This document shows positions 45,703 to 60,372 of a stretch of DNA of 64,000 bases, in pieces (positions within the stretch are counted from its first letter, which is position 1; each line of letters starts with the position of its first letter). Where the stretch lies: positions 15,562,001 to 15,626,000 of the forward strand of contig CM106586.1 of the NCBI GenBank assembly GCA_048013815.1, in the 5' to 3' direction. This stretch comes from Setoptus koraiensis (lineage: Eukaryota > Arthropoda). The notes under the pieces were generated by a model. It did no database searches. It was given only the letters and a program-made list of their open reading frames with translations, and was not told the origin of the DNA. The translations under genes and the position numbers were made by a program.

Positions 45703-47949
45703 AATGATAATTTGTTAATTGAGGTCAATAGAAGAATAAAAATAATCCAAAATTGACAAATGGGCACGTTGTCTGAATTTCTATCCGATGTCTGTCAGTG
45801 TATCTAGAAAATTCACGAATTCATGTGGATCGCTCGTGTATGCCTGTCCTCGTGAGGTCATGTGCACCAAGCCATGTGTGCTATGGTGAAAAAGAAAATA
45901 ATGGGATCGACCGGTAGAGGTCGCATGAGTAGCCGAACCCAAGCATGTCTCACTCTTATACGGCGTACGTGCGGCGCACATATCCCTTGTTATTAGGATG
46001 ATGGATTTTGCTCGTGATCGCGACCATGAGTGTCGCTATAAGATCATGTTAATCCTTGCAGGATCCTCTTTCCCGGATGTACGCCGGACATTTGATTTCG
46101 ACGATTGTACTAATTATGAATCAGGTGGCAACTCGGTGAGAATTTGTGCAAAATGAGAGTTGTTTTCGTAATGTGCCTGTGTGAAAAGACCCAACAGCCA
46201 TGAGATTGTTGCCGAAAAGCAAACAATGAGCCCGGTGTGTTTGAGTCGCTAGTAAAGCACGTACAACTACTCCACAATATACTTTCAGTGGCCTTGTTTG
46301 GCTTCACGCACCATTTTGACGTCTCACACTGTCATTAACGTTACGTAACTCGCGATATAGCGTCTGAGCGCTAGATCGCGCGAGGACAGCGGCTGCAGAT
46401 TGTGTTCATTTCACTCAACCGGAGCTAGATATTCAGCCCGTGCGACAACCAGCTAACTGGAGCGTTATGTAAGAAGCAAACATAAATACAACAGAGAGAG
46501 AGAGAGAGAGAGAGAGCCTACTGTGAAAGTGCTGACAATTTTGCGATATAGTTGCGTAAGAGAGCTTGGCCAGGTTGGCGCTAGCTTTCGCTGAACTGTT
46601 CTCCGTTGGCTCTGAACTGTTCTCATCTGGCTCAACAGCGATAACGTATCGTTGCCATTATGGGGTTCTTGCGTGCTGTGTCAACCAGCATGGCTTCTTC
46701 TTATTATTGAAACAACACACACAATCCGATCCAGTTTTCTCCCCCGCACTAACAGATTGTGGCACCATCTTTGTTTGAAAAGTACAAGCACAACTATGAT
46801 GCAACCTACTTATTGATCTTCTGGCTGGTTTCAGGCCAGTCAAGCCCAATGGGGCCAATCGGAGCCAGTGGAACATGACTACGAATAGTTCGGGCAGCTA
46901 TCAGCACACACAAACGCCGATTTTACGACAGTATTAATAGTGTTATAATGCTGACATTATTCATTGCTTCATTTTATCAAAATCGTCAATTCTAGGGCCA
47001 AATTCGTTCAATCCGGACAACTGCTTTCAGACTGTTGGGCTTGGCTTGTGTCATAAATTGTGTTATGATGTAAATGAATAATTTATTTACTAAAACCAAA
47101 CATCTATCGACAAGATCAAACAAGAACCAATAGCAATCATGTTGTTATTATTATTCGCAGTAGCGCTTTCATTTCATCAACAAGACTAGCAGCTAGAGCC
47201 GACGTCAATCATTAGGTGCGCCCATTAACACCAACCAGTCTGCTGTATCTTGCTTGTCTCATACAGCAGGCTTACACTCAACTCATATAAATCAATATTT
47301 TGTGATAGTGACAGTATTGTAACTACTAATCAACATTTCAGCATTATATGTTGATTATTGTGAGATTGAAGCACACAAACACTGTTGTGATTTATCCGGA
47401 AAATTGAATATATTGAAAAGCCTGCAAAAGTAGTTTGATTGGCTAATTGGCTGCGACAATTTAGTTAGGGATGAAAAAAGAAGATACAACAATGCAACAA
47501 AAGCTCAGTTCTACAAATATTATGCAACCGAATCAATATAATCGATTAAATCAAACCGCTACTGCAGGAAAAACAAAAGTCTATTCTAGCTAGGAAATGT
47601 CAAACAACACAATACCTGTCCGATTATAAGAATGGTAAGTGATTTTAGTGTAAACAACAGCAGAGGTGACAATTTCTTGATCACAATAATTCAATTGGAT
47701 GCATTTCACCTCGTACAATCCCGGCGTGACAGTTTTTTCAAACTCGGGCCCTTTCTGACAGCAGCCACTTGAGGACTTGTGAACTTTTCGTCGAATGGAA
47801 GTTACCAAGAATCGTACGTTTCCTATAGGTGCACGCTATACGCCCAGAAAACAGAAGGCCTCTCTGTCATAACTAGATCTGTATATTAGATATCGCATTT
47901 GTTTAGAGATAGAATAATTGTTTGATTATAGTAGTTATAATAATTAAGA
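45703..47949. other. Intergenic region, no gene seen
   Basis: 2.2 kb between HCCS and the alpha2delta gene, with a (GA)n run at 46493-46516 and a moderately GC-rich part at 46340-46870. Short open frames have no recognisable product. It should contain the promoters of both flanking genes. Confidence 0.55.
46493..46516. repeat. (GA)n microsatellite
   Basis: About 12 uninterrupted AG units. Confidence 0.9.
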
Positions 47950-50900
47950 ATGGCAGTAGAGCTCGAGTCGAGAAGGAGGCCCTTCCTATCTGGCCTGACA
48001 ATCTGGTCGATTGGTGTTGTCATTATTAGCTGCCTAATAGTGACCCTGGTGAAACAGGCCAATAATGGCAAATCGTTTATTGTTGGCGATGCCACATCAT
48101 CTCATCAAAGTCAGCAACAAATCGCTGACACCAAACAAACATTTGCGTCCGAAATCAAAAATTGGGCAGGCAGATTAGGCTCTGACATTTATGAGGGCTC
48201 ATCTAAGGCGACCTGTGTGCGTTCAATTCGCGACGCCTATCTGGAACGAGGCGCCCAAGTAGAGCAAATTGACGCTTTCAGGATGCATTCAGACATGTTG
48301 CAACAAATCAGCGATATGATGGTCTGGCACAGGAAGGCTGTTGAATTGATTGCACGAAATGCCGAAGCTCTAGCTGCCAATCACACCTTTATAAAGAATC
48401 TTCATTATGATTATTTAGATGTGCATCGTTTGCGTGGCCTAGACGAGCCCCATTTTCCGACGGACTTCTCTCAATTAGCCGATGATCTATCAAATCAAGC
48501 TGCCTCGTCATCATCCGGAGCGATCAACGTCACCGAGGTACAACAACAGATAATGTTACAGCAACAGTTGGCCAACAATCCGTTAGTGAACGACCCGTCG
48601 TCCTCGGCGGGTTTCAATCAACAAACACCAAGCCAATATCCGGCCTCTAGCAATGGTGGATCACCGGTGCCGGGGCCAGCCGAATGGCAGACACCATTCA
48701 GATATATAGCGCTGTCGAAGCACAAGAATTTCCCTGACATTTTGGTCAATTTGGACATGTCTGCCGTCCATTTACCGGTGCCCGTTTATCCCGGCCAGCA
48801 GGAGATTATGAATGGCATTATGTGGACAGAGGGACTAAATAAGGTTTTTAAGGACAACATGGTTAGAAATCCGCGTCTCACAAATCAATATTTTGCCTCG
48901 TATTTGGGCTTCTTGCGAACATATCCCGCACACAAATGGCGAATTGCACGTAGCGAGCCTGACTTGTACGATGCACGAATGAGGCCGTGGTACGTTGCTG
49001 GTGCCGCATCTCCCAAAGATCTAGTGATTTTAGTTGATTCTAGTGGCTCGATGACGGGCTTGAGACGCGAAATAGCCAAAGGTGTTGTATTTGAAATACT
49101 GGACACGCTCACCGACAATGATTATTTTTCCATATTGAAATTCTCTGAGACTGTCACTCCGATTGGATTGCCTCGATGCGATGCTCCGAAGCCGCCCAAA
49201 TTGGGCACCAATATTGCCAATCTGTGTTTGCCAAACAATCCCACCCCGTTGGATAATAAACAAAAGGTGATTTGTAACAATTACAAAGAACAGCAACAAC
49301 GTCAGACTTTGTACAGACAAGCCCAGATTAAATTGAAGAAGGCCAAACAGCAGCAACTGTTGCAACAACAACTCCTTATGAAAAACAAGAACACACCAAA
49401 TGCCGGTCAGCAATTTGACGCCTCCGATTTGACCACTGACCAGCAAACAATGATGGCCATTGACGACAACATAACCGTCTCGCTTTTAGACGATCTCAAT
49501 GTGATCAATTACAACAATCAACAATATGCATTTAGTCCTACCATTGTCAATGTCACAAACGATCTTGAGGGAGCGCTCATTTTGCCTGCCACGGGCAGAA
49601 ATATTCGCCACATCAAGGGTAATTTCAGTATGACCACATCGGGAATAGCAAATTTCACACACGCTCTAACGGCCGCCTTTGAATTGTTGCAATCATATAA
49701 TAGGACGGGCGATCAGGGTTCTCAATGCAACCAGGCCATTATGCTCATTACTGATGGCGCCCCTGAGGAGAATTTCCAGGAAATTTTCAATCGTTACAAC
49801 TACCCGGATAAGTCGATCAGATTATTTAGTTATGTGATTGGTCGCGAGGTGGGCGACATCAATCCAACCCGTTTGATGGCTTGCAACAATCGAGGATACT
49901 ACACGCACGTGATAAATCTGTCCGAAGTCCGCGAACAAGTGCAACAATATCTGCCTGTGATGTCTAGACCCTTGGTGTTGTGGAAGCAGCATCCGGTTGT
50001 TTGGACGGCCGCATACGGAGACGAAACTTATCAGTTGTTGTCCGATTGGGTGTGGGAAAGCAAGAGACGCGAAAGGGCCAAGATTATCCTGAGCGAAGAA
50101 AGAGATCGCTTGAGTATGGAGGCGTCCAACGAAACTTATACAGTTATTATAATATTGACAGGCATAAAGGAGTATGATGAAATACCACAAGTTGACGAGG
50201 AGCTCAAGAGGCGCTATGTTTGCGAAGACAAAATAGACGATTTGCCGTCGGACGACGAATTTGACACATTGGGCTACAATGACATGGATTGTCATTGGCA
50301 AACTAAGCGTGCCGATCTATTGACCAGTGTTGTTCAGCCAGTGTTTAATACAAAAAACGAAACTCTCTTCTTTGAGCGAGTCCTCCAAAAGAACATTTGG
50401 ATCGAAAAGGAAAAAATGGTGTTCAATGCACAATTGCTGGGCATGGCCTCAGTGGATATTAGCATCGCTGATCTGATGGCCATGGCACCATCGCACAAGC
50501 TAGGCCCCAATGCTTATCCCATATTGGTCACCAACAACGGCTACATTATGTCTCATCCAAATTTGCGCGCCCTATTAGAGGACCCCACCGATCGTCAGTC
50601 GCGTATATTGAAACCGTTTTTTGCTTCGGTTGATCTTAGTCACGTCGAGCTAACTGTTAGCGAGGGTGCCGACAGGAGGCGACCTTATGAGTTTAGTAGG
50701 CGCATTTTGGCGCTTAGAGACGCAGTGGTGAAACGAATGATTGGCTACGATACATTCATGACAAAGCGACCAATTGATTGCCAAAAGAGGGCCCAAACTC
50801 GCAACCAAACCTTCTATTACGGACCAATCAAAGATACGCCATTCAGTTTTTTGATTTCGTTACCACAACCGTACGGATTGTATCGTGTCAAGGCCCAATT

Positions 50901-53874
50901 AGACCTGAAACGAACAACAACAAACACACAATCGTCGGCTAGTAACGCAAGTCCATTCTCTGGCTCAAGCTCGTCAGCAACATTAAACAATCTACCCAGG
51001 CCATTGGGTAGTTATTTTAAGCCAAGTGAATATGATATTTGGACCGTTCATCCGGAGTATAATTATTGCGATGGCTCCAACAACAACAATTCTGTGGGCA
51101 CAATTTTAGATTTATTACAACGGATTGAATCTAAGCAATTCGACGATATTCAATGGAGACATTCCTCTAGTAATCCACCATTTATTGTTCCAGGTAAATT
51201 AATTTGTGATAAAGATTTGCTGCAATCACTGATGTTTGACGCAGTGGTCACCTATGACAAGCCAGACTCTATTTGTGGCTCAACAATGGCCACTGGAGTC
51301 TCTGGCAATACTTTCTCGAGAGACTGTGATAAAAATGGTGACATAAGCAATGGCAATTCGCAAACATCATTCTATGATTCGATCCAAGATCAATTGGGTC
51401 AACAAACATGCAAAATGAGCGCAGCCGAAGTCAGGTGAGTACCTCGACAATCCATTGCCGTTGATAAGTATTATTTGCAATTTCATTTGATAATGTCCCG
51501 TACAGTCTGTCTGCCTACATAGTTGAGATCTATCAAGAGTTGAGCGAATACGTCGTTGTTTCACTTTGTGCAACTCGACTGTTGATGCTTCTCAGATATT
51601 TTGATCTCCTTGTGCATTGATGTCGACGATACAATCTAAAGACATTGATTATTAATTGATTATTCATCTTGCATGATGATTGTTGTGCCTGTATAATTAA
51701 CTTTTGCGTCACACAATCTCTAGTCCTTTGGATATTTTGCTATCTCTTCTTCCAAGGTAAACGGTGGTCGACAAACCGAACTCGATAATTGATCAGCACA
51801 ATAAATTATTATTGTCAATAATTCGTCGATGTTGCTGAAAAATTGATGACTACAAATAGCTCAAATAGCTTATTTGATAGAAACAATTCACTAATTAAAA
51901 CTGATATATCTCTATTTTTCATTGAGTAGGCACAGGTTGGTATCGATGTATGGAATTGAATTGTCTTTCATTGCCACTAGAAGCGGTTTGACACGCGTAA
52001 GAGTGTACGATTTGACCAAAAGAATTAAACGATTGGCGGAGATATTCATCGAGAAACATCCCAGGGCTATGGATGAGACATTCTATGGTAGAACAGTGGA
52101 TTACAATCTATTGATTAATGAAACTGCCACAGTTATCACAGTGCCGTATAATGCCTATATTAGATTGATAGCTAAGCTGCGACAAAGAATAACAGTGTTG
52201 GATTTGAGCAGTCATGATTCTAAGCAACATTGCGAAGATTCCAATCACGACGTTGTTAGAACAAATGACATTATTTTGGAGACAGGTGAATTATCGACAG
52301 TATCTGCCAGTACAACAAGCAGTTCGAGCGATCAGTCACTTGCGATTAATCAAACAACAACAACAACAACAACAACAACTGTTGATGGTCTGTCTTTGAC
52401 GAGCAACATCGACGGTCAGGCCTCAGTTACACCAACTCCCGCCGATCCATACATAGTGGAAAACGCCGGAAACGGACAACAAACAACCACAGCAGGCTCT
52501 TATAAAGGTTTCATGGAGTCGTTGCCAAAGACGGAAAACTATGCTAAATATTCCGCTTATGAATTGTTAGATCTATTATATAATAGTAGTGTACATGTAT
52601 CGGCAACTCAATCAATCGTCATTGGCGAAGGAAAACAACGTTCAGTGGCAGCAGTGACGGGCCTGTTGTACGATTATGCAACATTTGCAAAACGATTCTT
52701 CAACACAACAAGTATGCAAATTAATTCTATGCCTTACGGTTCATCGTCGACCCAACAACAAACGATGAGCGCCAGTATTTGTCATAATGAGGACGGCTAC
52801 AACACTTGTCCAAGCCAATGCGGTTATCGTAACGATTCTGTACATTGTTTTCTCATCGACAACAATGGTTTTGTTGTTGTGAGCGAAGAATTAAATCACA
52901 TTGGTCGCCACCTAGCCGAAATTGATTCGAAATTATTGGCCTCTCTAATAGCAGACGGATTGTATCACCCGGTGGATTTTTACGATTATCAAGCTGTGTG
53001 TATAAAGCCAGAGGACAAAGGGGGCTCATCATCGGCATCTCACAATTATGGCATCATGAGTTTGCGATTTCTATTTAGTTTGTTACACAATTTAATGGCC
53101 ATTATCGCTTGGATTTGGTCAGGTGTCAGTGCGTTACTCTGGTACTATTATGCTATTCCAAACAGTGCTCTAGAATTAATTGGCCTACAACATCAGATGA
53201 CGAGGGGAGCCGTGGACGCCCAGATGTCCCAAGCACAAACTTTGTTGTCCATACTACCCAATAAGACTACGATAAAGCCTTGCGAAAAGGAGTACACCTT
53301 GTTTGAGACTCGTCCCACAAATTCCATATTGAACAACCAGCATAATCAGCATAGATTCATGCACATGTCTAAACAACAACAACTTTACATGCAACAACAG
53401 CAAAAACAACAGCAACAACAACAGCAGCGTCAGCAACAACAATCCAATGGCAAACAATTCAAAGAACAGTCAGTGATCACTTATACGACACATTGCGAAT
53501 GTGACCACTGGTATGTTTATGATCGTGTCCCTAGGACTAACTTAATCATGTTAATTATGAAATCTGATCCATTGTGCTCCAGAGGGCACATACCATTTTG
53601 TGACCTGAGCGCAGAGGCCAGATCGGGCCAGACAAATCCCATTAGAAGCCGACAGTACACAAATGACTCCTCTGACCCCAAAGACACTATTTGCGTTCGT
53701 TTAGAACGCGAGGCCAGTTTATACAGACGAAAACCTGACACCTGTATCAGTTATCACACTAATGAGAACAAGATTGAAGTTTGTGGTTCGGCATTCAAAT
53801 CGGCCGCTGTCAACAACATACTTTTTATTAGCATATTGATTATTAATGCATTGATATCATATTGTTTATTGTAA
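47950..53874 (+). CDS. Voltage-gated calcium channel alpha2delta subunit
   Basis: Two exons: 47950-51434 and 51930-53874 (1809 residues). A signal anchor (about 18-35) precedes the VWA_N region. The VWA domain has an intact MIDAS start DSSGS at about 362 and the later ITDGAPEE near 600; a Gln-rich insert of about 145 residues splits it. A Cache region follows (VDISIADLMAMAPSHKLG; YPILVTNNGYIMSHPN near 855). Exon 2 starts at the junction R-HRLVSMYGIELSFIATRSG. It includes the cysteine-rich C-terminal region with HCFLIDNNGFVVVSEE near 1450, and ends in a hydrophobic tail (LFISILIINALISYCLL) suited to a GPI signal. The protein raises surface levels of Cav channels and acts at synapses. It is longer than typical family members (about 1000-1250) because of Gln/Thr-rich inserts. 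Which paralogue is unclear. Confidence 0.94.
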
Positions 53875-56800
53875 CATTAGCATTAACAATTGAATATTAT
53901 AATTCTCACTGTTGAGGCCTTTATACTGGCCGATTCAGCAAAATAACACATCCGTTCTTGTGCTTCTCGTTTTGATGATTGACGTGTTGAATTTATCTGA
54001 TGACAATTTCTGATGAACAAACATTGCTGGATGGGCTCTATTTCGGGAATGCAGATGGTTTCAAAACTGTAAACTGTGCAGAAAAATTGGATAAACTGTT
54101 TATTTATCCAATTTTTCATCTGACCCTCAGTAGACAAACGACTCATTTGTTTTGTCGATAATCCGTCGATAATCGAGTAGACGAGTATCTTTGCATTGAG
54201 ATTGATGATGATTTCATTGATGATCTCTCTGTATCGGCCGCTGGCTATATTGAAACATGTAGTCGAAAAATTCAAGCAAAAATGCCTTGTTCATCGGTTT
54301 TCGTGGCAGAAAAATTCTATATTCGATGTTTTCGGTCGAAATAAATAGGGCTCAAAAGACGTGTCGCCTTAAGTCTGGCCTAAGTAGCAAGTTTCAGAGT
54401 TTTATCATCACCAGAAAAATTTTAGTCCGTAACCGATTCTGTTCTTCCTAATTATCACTAGTTGTGAGCCAGAGTTTGATAATTGAATTAAAGTGTTCAG
54501 CTCACATTGGTGCCATATATGCTGTGATTTCCGTCGGAACTTTGTCAAGCCGGCAATTCACATGGGGTGGTACCTGGTATCTGTTAAACAATAACTCAGA
54601 TGCCCTGAGGTAAGCTCAATTAGAACAAAACTGAACAGCTCCTAGGCTGAATGCAACTATTGTGTCCCAACTGCAACATCTGTAATCATCACCTTTGTCT
54701 ACCTGTCTAGATACATCACGTAAGTAGTTGTTGCAAAGTATTTCTGATTAGATGGCAGTGTTCAATCGCACATGTATGTGTATCACTTATCTTTCATCGC
54801 GTCACCAGGGGTCACTTTGTGTTGATTAGTTGATGAGTTATCAGGCCATTCCACGAGTCAATAAACGATCGGCAATGTCGTTTAGTTATAGTTGTCGACA
54901 AGTGTGAATTGATTCGTTGTATGGTTTCGACATGCAATCCAAGTCTGTATTTGTTAGATACTTTATTTATTAGAGTCTATTTAATTGTTACAATTGTGCA
55001 AAAAAACCGTTTCATGTTTGTCTGACGAATTTTGTCGACAACAAAAGCAATCGTGTAAATTGTTTACATTGTAGTATTTCACACAAGTGAATAGAATAAG
55101 TCGGGGATCAGCGCCATTATTAGAGTGAATAAATATATACACAAGCGATATTTATTTTAGTGGTTTAGCAGTTGTGACAAAATATAATATCAATGTATGC
55201 CACTATTAAACTGTTTATTCACTTGTTATATTAGATATTAATAAGAGATTAATGGACTGAATGTTGTCACATGTATATAGGATTACTATTTGATTGTAAC
55301 ATCATACAAGTCATCAACAACCACTTGATTACATAAAACAACACCGTGGCTTCACAAGTTATGAAAACCAATGAAGATATTGGTAGACGTTTAGCAAAAC
55401 AACATGCACGCTTATGTATTTTACTACTACTACTGTTAGCTATCGGCGACGATGAAAATGGTTTAGTGTTCCAGTTGTGATGGTATCAATTTCTGCTTCA
55501 CTTCAACGTTAGCTAACTTTATAACTTATCTACAATCTAGATGGATTGATTCATCATAAGCTCCAATGATGCTTATGAAACTTATGTAACACACTTCTGT
55601 GTAAGCTTGTTTGCTAGTCAAACATTTTTATTGATTTGAATTGTTATTTCTTGTTGCAGTTCCTGGCTGCACCATAATGCACCAGTATTGCATCAGTCTC
55701 ATTGATTGTCATTGATCGTGGCGAACGTTTGTTTTCAATAAGCGATCAATTAGTCAAAGTTAGATAAAATGAACCTCTATATTGTAATATGAAGCTGCAA
55801 ACTAATAGGCCAAGAGAGCGAGAAAGAGAGAGAGAATCAAATTTTTGCTAATTTGGAAGTGAGCCTTGGATAATTTCTCTATTCTCGTAGTTGATTCACA
55901 TGGACGAGATGAAGATAAAAAAGCTGACATACTGCTCTGTACACACAAAAAAACTACTAATTCAAGTTTAATCAATTCTACTCTGGCTAATCTCATCCAT
56001 CAAGATCGACTGCAATCCTGATAAGAGCAGATTAGTGCAGTGCGATTCCGGATAACTTTAAGACGATGGTGGCCACTTACAATTAGGATCACGTGCAACC
56101 TCTCAAATGTGGATCATCACTTTGTGTATGTACCGCTGTTTTAGCGACAACAATTGGCCATGACCATTGTTGTTGCTTGTTGTTTCTGCTCAATGTCACG
56201 CTGGACTTCCGTTACCTCTAAACGGCTTCTGCGAGCGAGATTACAACTAGCAATTAGCGGTTTGCAAATCATTTCTGTTGAACATTGGCTCTCTATCAAA
56301 CAAGCCTAAAACGAACGGTATGACGGATGAACTGATTTAATTATACTAATTGTTGTTATTGTTGATAGATCTCAATTACGTGTAATTCATGCTGCTACAC
56401 TTATTATCAGTTGTATTTCAGTCTGATAACGGATGTCACATCACTGGTCAGGTTCATCAAGCGCACAAACAAAGATAAATAAAATCATCATTTAAATTTG
56501 TGATCGATTGCAATCTCTCATTTATTGTTTGTCTATGAGAACGTATCTCAATTTAGAATCTTGGCAGCTGTAACAATGTATACATGATGGTATATTCACA
56601 CAACCAACAACAACGCTGGCAACCGGCGAAGCATCACACTAACTTTTCAAGATGACTAACAGTAAATAAGCAAACTTGCAAGTTTGGTTGTTGGTTACAC
56701 TGTCTTTATTGTCGTTCGATTGTTGTTGGTGTGGCTCATTTTATCTGACTTGCTTGCTTGCTTGATTTTGATAACTAATTATGATGAAGAGGAGGCAACA

Positions 56801-58620
56801 AATTTGTTGTTTACTGGCAATATTGATGCCGCAAGCCATCGCAGACACAAACGCAAAAGCATTAGATACAATTTGAGAATTGAAATGAGTTACTGATGAT
56901 CGTCGGAGCCACAATGAATGAAACAACGTTTTGTATAAGCGGCAACACAACAACAAAAAGAGCGAGAATAAAAAGAAGCAATTCCCAAAAACATGAGGGA
57001 GGTACACCAAATCATTATTTAGAGAGGAGTTAGTGCTGATAGTGAAATGCCGGCGGATCATACACGCGCTCATGTTTGTAAACACTGTGGAACGTTAATG
57101 TATCATATGGAAGCCATCCATGATAAATGTTGTTTGGCCAATGAGAGTGGCACCACTAGAACGATGCCACTTTGGCAGACCAACATTAAACTGAAACTAT
57201 AAATACGTTAGACAAAACAACAAACTTGTATCATTTCGTGATTCCAGCTGAAAGCGACAACAACGGCAACAATATCAACGCTAATTTAAATTTTGCTAAT
57301 CATTATCAATACAACCACAACCACAATTGTCTTGCATGCAAAATATGCGTGCTGCCACTAATTATCTTCAAAGATCATCAATAGAAAAGCAAGAACCTTA
57401 CACGTGCGTAACGAAGCAACAGGTATCGCTGCTGATGGGATCGGACCAAACCAGACCATCATTATCTTGTTGAAGAGTGACTCATTTATACATTTATATA
57501 TATATACATGTTTATGTGTATATTGCAGGGGCTTGTTGTTGTTCATGAGGATAATCAACAGCACTGAACTAACTAGTTAGACAAGTCAAACAAACGAGAC
57601 AAACAATACTTGTCATACGTAGTGCCATTAGTCATTGTGAATAATTCCAAATATTCCAAGCAACGTCGACGGGTATCATCATAAAATCATCAATCACTCC
57701 ATACTCCACCTCGCTCATGCTTAAACATACACACACACACACATTTACACTTGCATAATTTAATTTTATTCTTATAAATTAAATTATTATATTTGTCACA
57801 ACACTTACAACTGTGAGAGCTTATTTTGACCGCTATCGCACCATCATACATTGCACCAAAATCATTGCTGTTGCTGAAGACACCAATACAACAAGCAATT
57901 ATTCTTATGACAACATTTGCTTTTCTTATCAATAATATCTAGCAAAAGTTATCATACTCGATAAAACGCTCTTCAAGTATAGATCATCAGTTGCGATAAT
58001 CGATCGCGACATATACATATATAACCGTTGGTTGGTTTGCTTGGTTGATGTTATAACCGAGACTTCCTTCATCATTACACTATTATTGTCACCACCACTA
58101 TTGAGCTTGCGGCAATAGAAAGCTCGTTACAGACTAAGATCGTAAATTATATAATAATACACTCTAAATCTGCCAATACTGCGCCTCTCTCCCACTGTAA
58201 ATTGCGATTGATTACTCTGATATCCAGTAGAGTGAAACATAGAGCAAAAGCAAGTCATTCAATTTTACCAACTCCTTAATTGATGAGTTCCACGATATTA
58301 GAATCACTCATCTCATCCAATTAATTCATCTATTGGGAATCGGACTGCACCTCAAAACGATACATCACACACCCATACAAAATCCATATAAAGATTATCG
58401 AAACAATTGGGGATTGTTTGTTTTTCGATATTTTTGATCGCACTGAAAAGGAGATAACCAAACAAAAGTGACATACCGGTATATAGGGAAATACAGCACA
58501 CACCTTATATAGCGCATAAAACAATTTTAATTTGACCAGGAATTAATCAATTTAGTTCCGATCGAGTATTGTCTATAGTAGACGAACTTTCTCTACAAAA
58601 GCAGCCAGCTAAAAGTCAAG
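53875..58620. other. Large intergenic region without a supported gene
   Basis: 4.7 kb of AT-rich DNA. I see a GA run at about 55810-55835, an AC run at about 57730-57743 and a good core promoter at 57198-57236, listed separately. A 45-codon frame starts at 57335-57340 downstream of that promoter, but nothing identifies it. The rest looks non-coding. Confidence 0.55.
57198..57236 (+). promoter_or_regulatory. TATA plus initiator core promoter
   Basis: TATAAATA at 57198-57205 is followed by TCATTT, an arthropod initiator match, at 57231-57236 with start A at 57233. The spacing (35 nt) is the same as in the promoter at 62845. No gene is identified immediately downstream. It may be a distal promoter of the MFSD6-like gene with a spliced leader exon, or serve an unrecognised short or non-coding gene. 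Confidence 0.45.
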
Positions 58621-60206
58621 ATGTCCGAAGAAAAAAAGGTTGCGGAAGAGAAGGGCTTGGTCAATGTCCCTTTAATTCCATTGAAGATAACACTATTTTG
58701 TTGGTATGCCGCCGGAGCATGTCTCTTACCCTACATGACACTTCACATGAAACAATTGGGTCTAACCGTATTCGAAATGACTATCGTCTATGCCGTACTA
58801 CCCATAATCCAATTACTTGGTACACCTATAGCCGGCTACATAGCGGACAAGATGGGAAATTACAAGCCGGTCCTTCTAATAAGTTTGGGCACTTGTATAG
58901 TGACTACTTCGCTCATACAAATAGTGCCCGGTAGAAAGGGCCCAGAGCCAGACGATTCCGATGAGTCTCAAGCGGCTGACAATTGGTACATGTTAACTTT
59001 CTGGATTTATATATCAGTGAGAATATTTCATCAGGTTGCCGTTGGCTTATCCTATGTGTTGCTAGACACAACAGCCATTGTATTGTCCGAAGAGCACGGT
59101 TCAAGTTATGGTAGACAAAGATTTTGGGCAATTTTGGCAACAGGTATTTTTTCGCCTATTTGCGGCTTTATTATAGATCACATAAGTGTTTCTGTCGACG
59201 CAGAAACTGGCAATATCATCAACAATTACGCACCAGCTTTCTATTTCTTCAATGTACTTACTGCCATAACTTTCTTTGAGGCCACCATGATCACTGTTAC
59301 AATACCGGAACTACCCACCAATGTTTGGAAAAATATTAGACCACTACTTAAAACGGCTAATATATGGCTATTTTTATTGTCGATATTCGTCATGGGCTCA
59401 TGCTGGGGCTTCCTAGAATCATTCTTGTTTTTACATTTACAAAAATTGGACGCACCAAACTATTTAATGGGATTAACACTGACCGTCGGCGCTTTCGTTG
59501 GTCTACCATTCTTATATGAATCTGAGTGGTTTATTAACAAATTTGGAGCAGTTCCGATATTGTTGGTGGCTTTAGTGGTTTATTTTATAAGACTGATAGG
59601 ATATTCACTAATAGTAAACCCATGGTGGTGCATTCCATTTGAAGTGATGGAGGCATTTACACTCCACTTAATGTGGGTGGCAACAGTCAAATTTGCATAT
59701 TGCTATTCACCTCCAGGTAAGTAATCGCCATGGTGTTTTTTTTTTCTATTTTTCTAGAAACTTTAAATCACGCAACCCAGGATAAATCTCACAAATGTTA
59801 GTACTTTCAAGAACCTATCTAATTATTGATGATAATACACGATTCTTTCATCTATTATCAAACAGGTATGTTGGCCAGTTTACAAGCAGTAGTTGGTGGT
59901 TTGAATTTTGGAGTCGGAAGGGGATTCGGTTCACTTGTAGGAGGTATTGCTTTTGGCCTATTTGGAGCAAGGGTTGCCTTCAGAGTTGTAGGTTGTTTGG
60001 CATTGATAATGGCCATCATTTACGGTATTTGTTATCAATTATTCCTAAAGAAAAGTATCATCAAGGATAGGAGGATACCAAAAAGGAGACAAGTTGAGAA
60101 TGGCTCGGATAATATAAATAACGATGAAAGTTGTCAAGAGACAATTTTGAAGAAGAATCCATCAGTGGACGTGAAGTTCGTAGCTGAAGAGAAATTAAAT
60201 ATGTAG
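58621..60206 (+). CDS. MFSD6-like major facilitator protein
   Basis: Two exons: 58621-59716 and 59866-60206 (478 residues), phase 1, donor CCAG|gtaagt and acceptor aaacag|GTATG. About twelve hydrophobic helices can be seen. The N-terminal half has the family start (ITLFCWYAAGACLLPYMTLHMKQLGL, then GTPIAGYIADKMGNYKPVLL, with the MFS loop 2-3 motif). The C-terminal half includes CWGFLESFLFLHLQKLDAPNYLMG and LQAVVGGLNFGVGRGFGSLVGG. These fit the MFS_1-like/MFSD6 group. It is shorter than vertebrate MFSD6 (about 790), lacking the long loops. Substrate unknown. AATAAA at 60273-60278. Confidence 0.9.
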
Positions 60207-60372
60207 ACCAAGACTTCAAAATGGTCATAAGCATATGTACATATGCATATATCATATATATATATATATTTAAATAAATACATATATGATTTAACGATGC
60301 AAGTATGTTTTGTAATATAATAATAATAATAAAAATCATCAAGTACTGTTCTATCAGTTTTTGTGTTTCTTA

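Noticed and set aside
47590-47808. 72-codon minus-strand frame with several cysteines
   Set aside because: No signal peptide, no splice partners and no similarity I recognise; next to the alpha2delta promoter.
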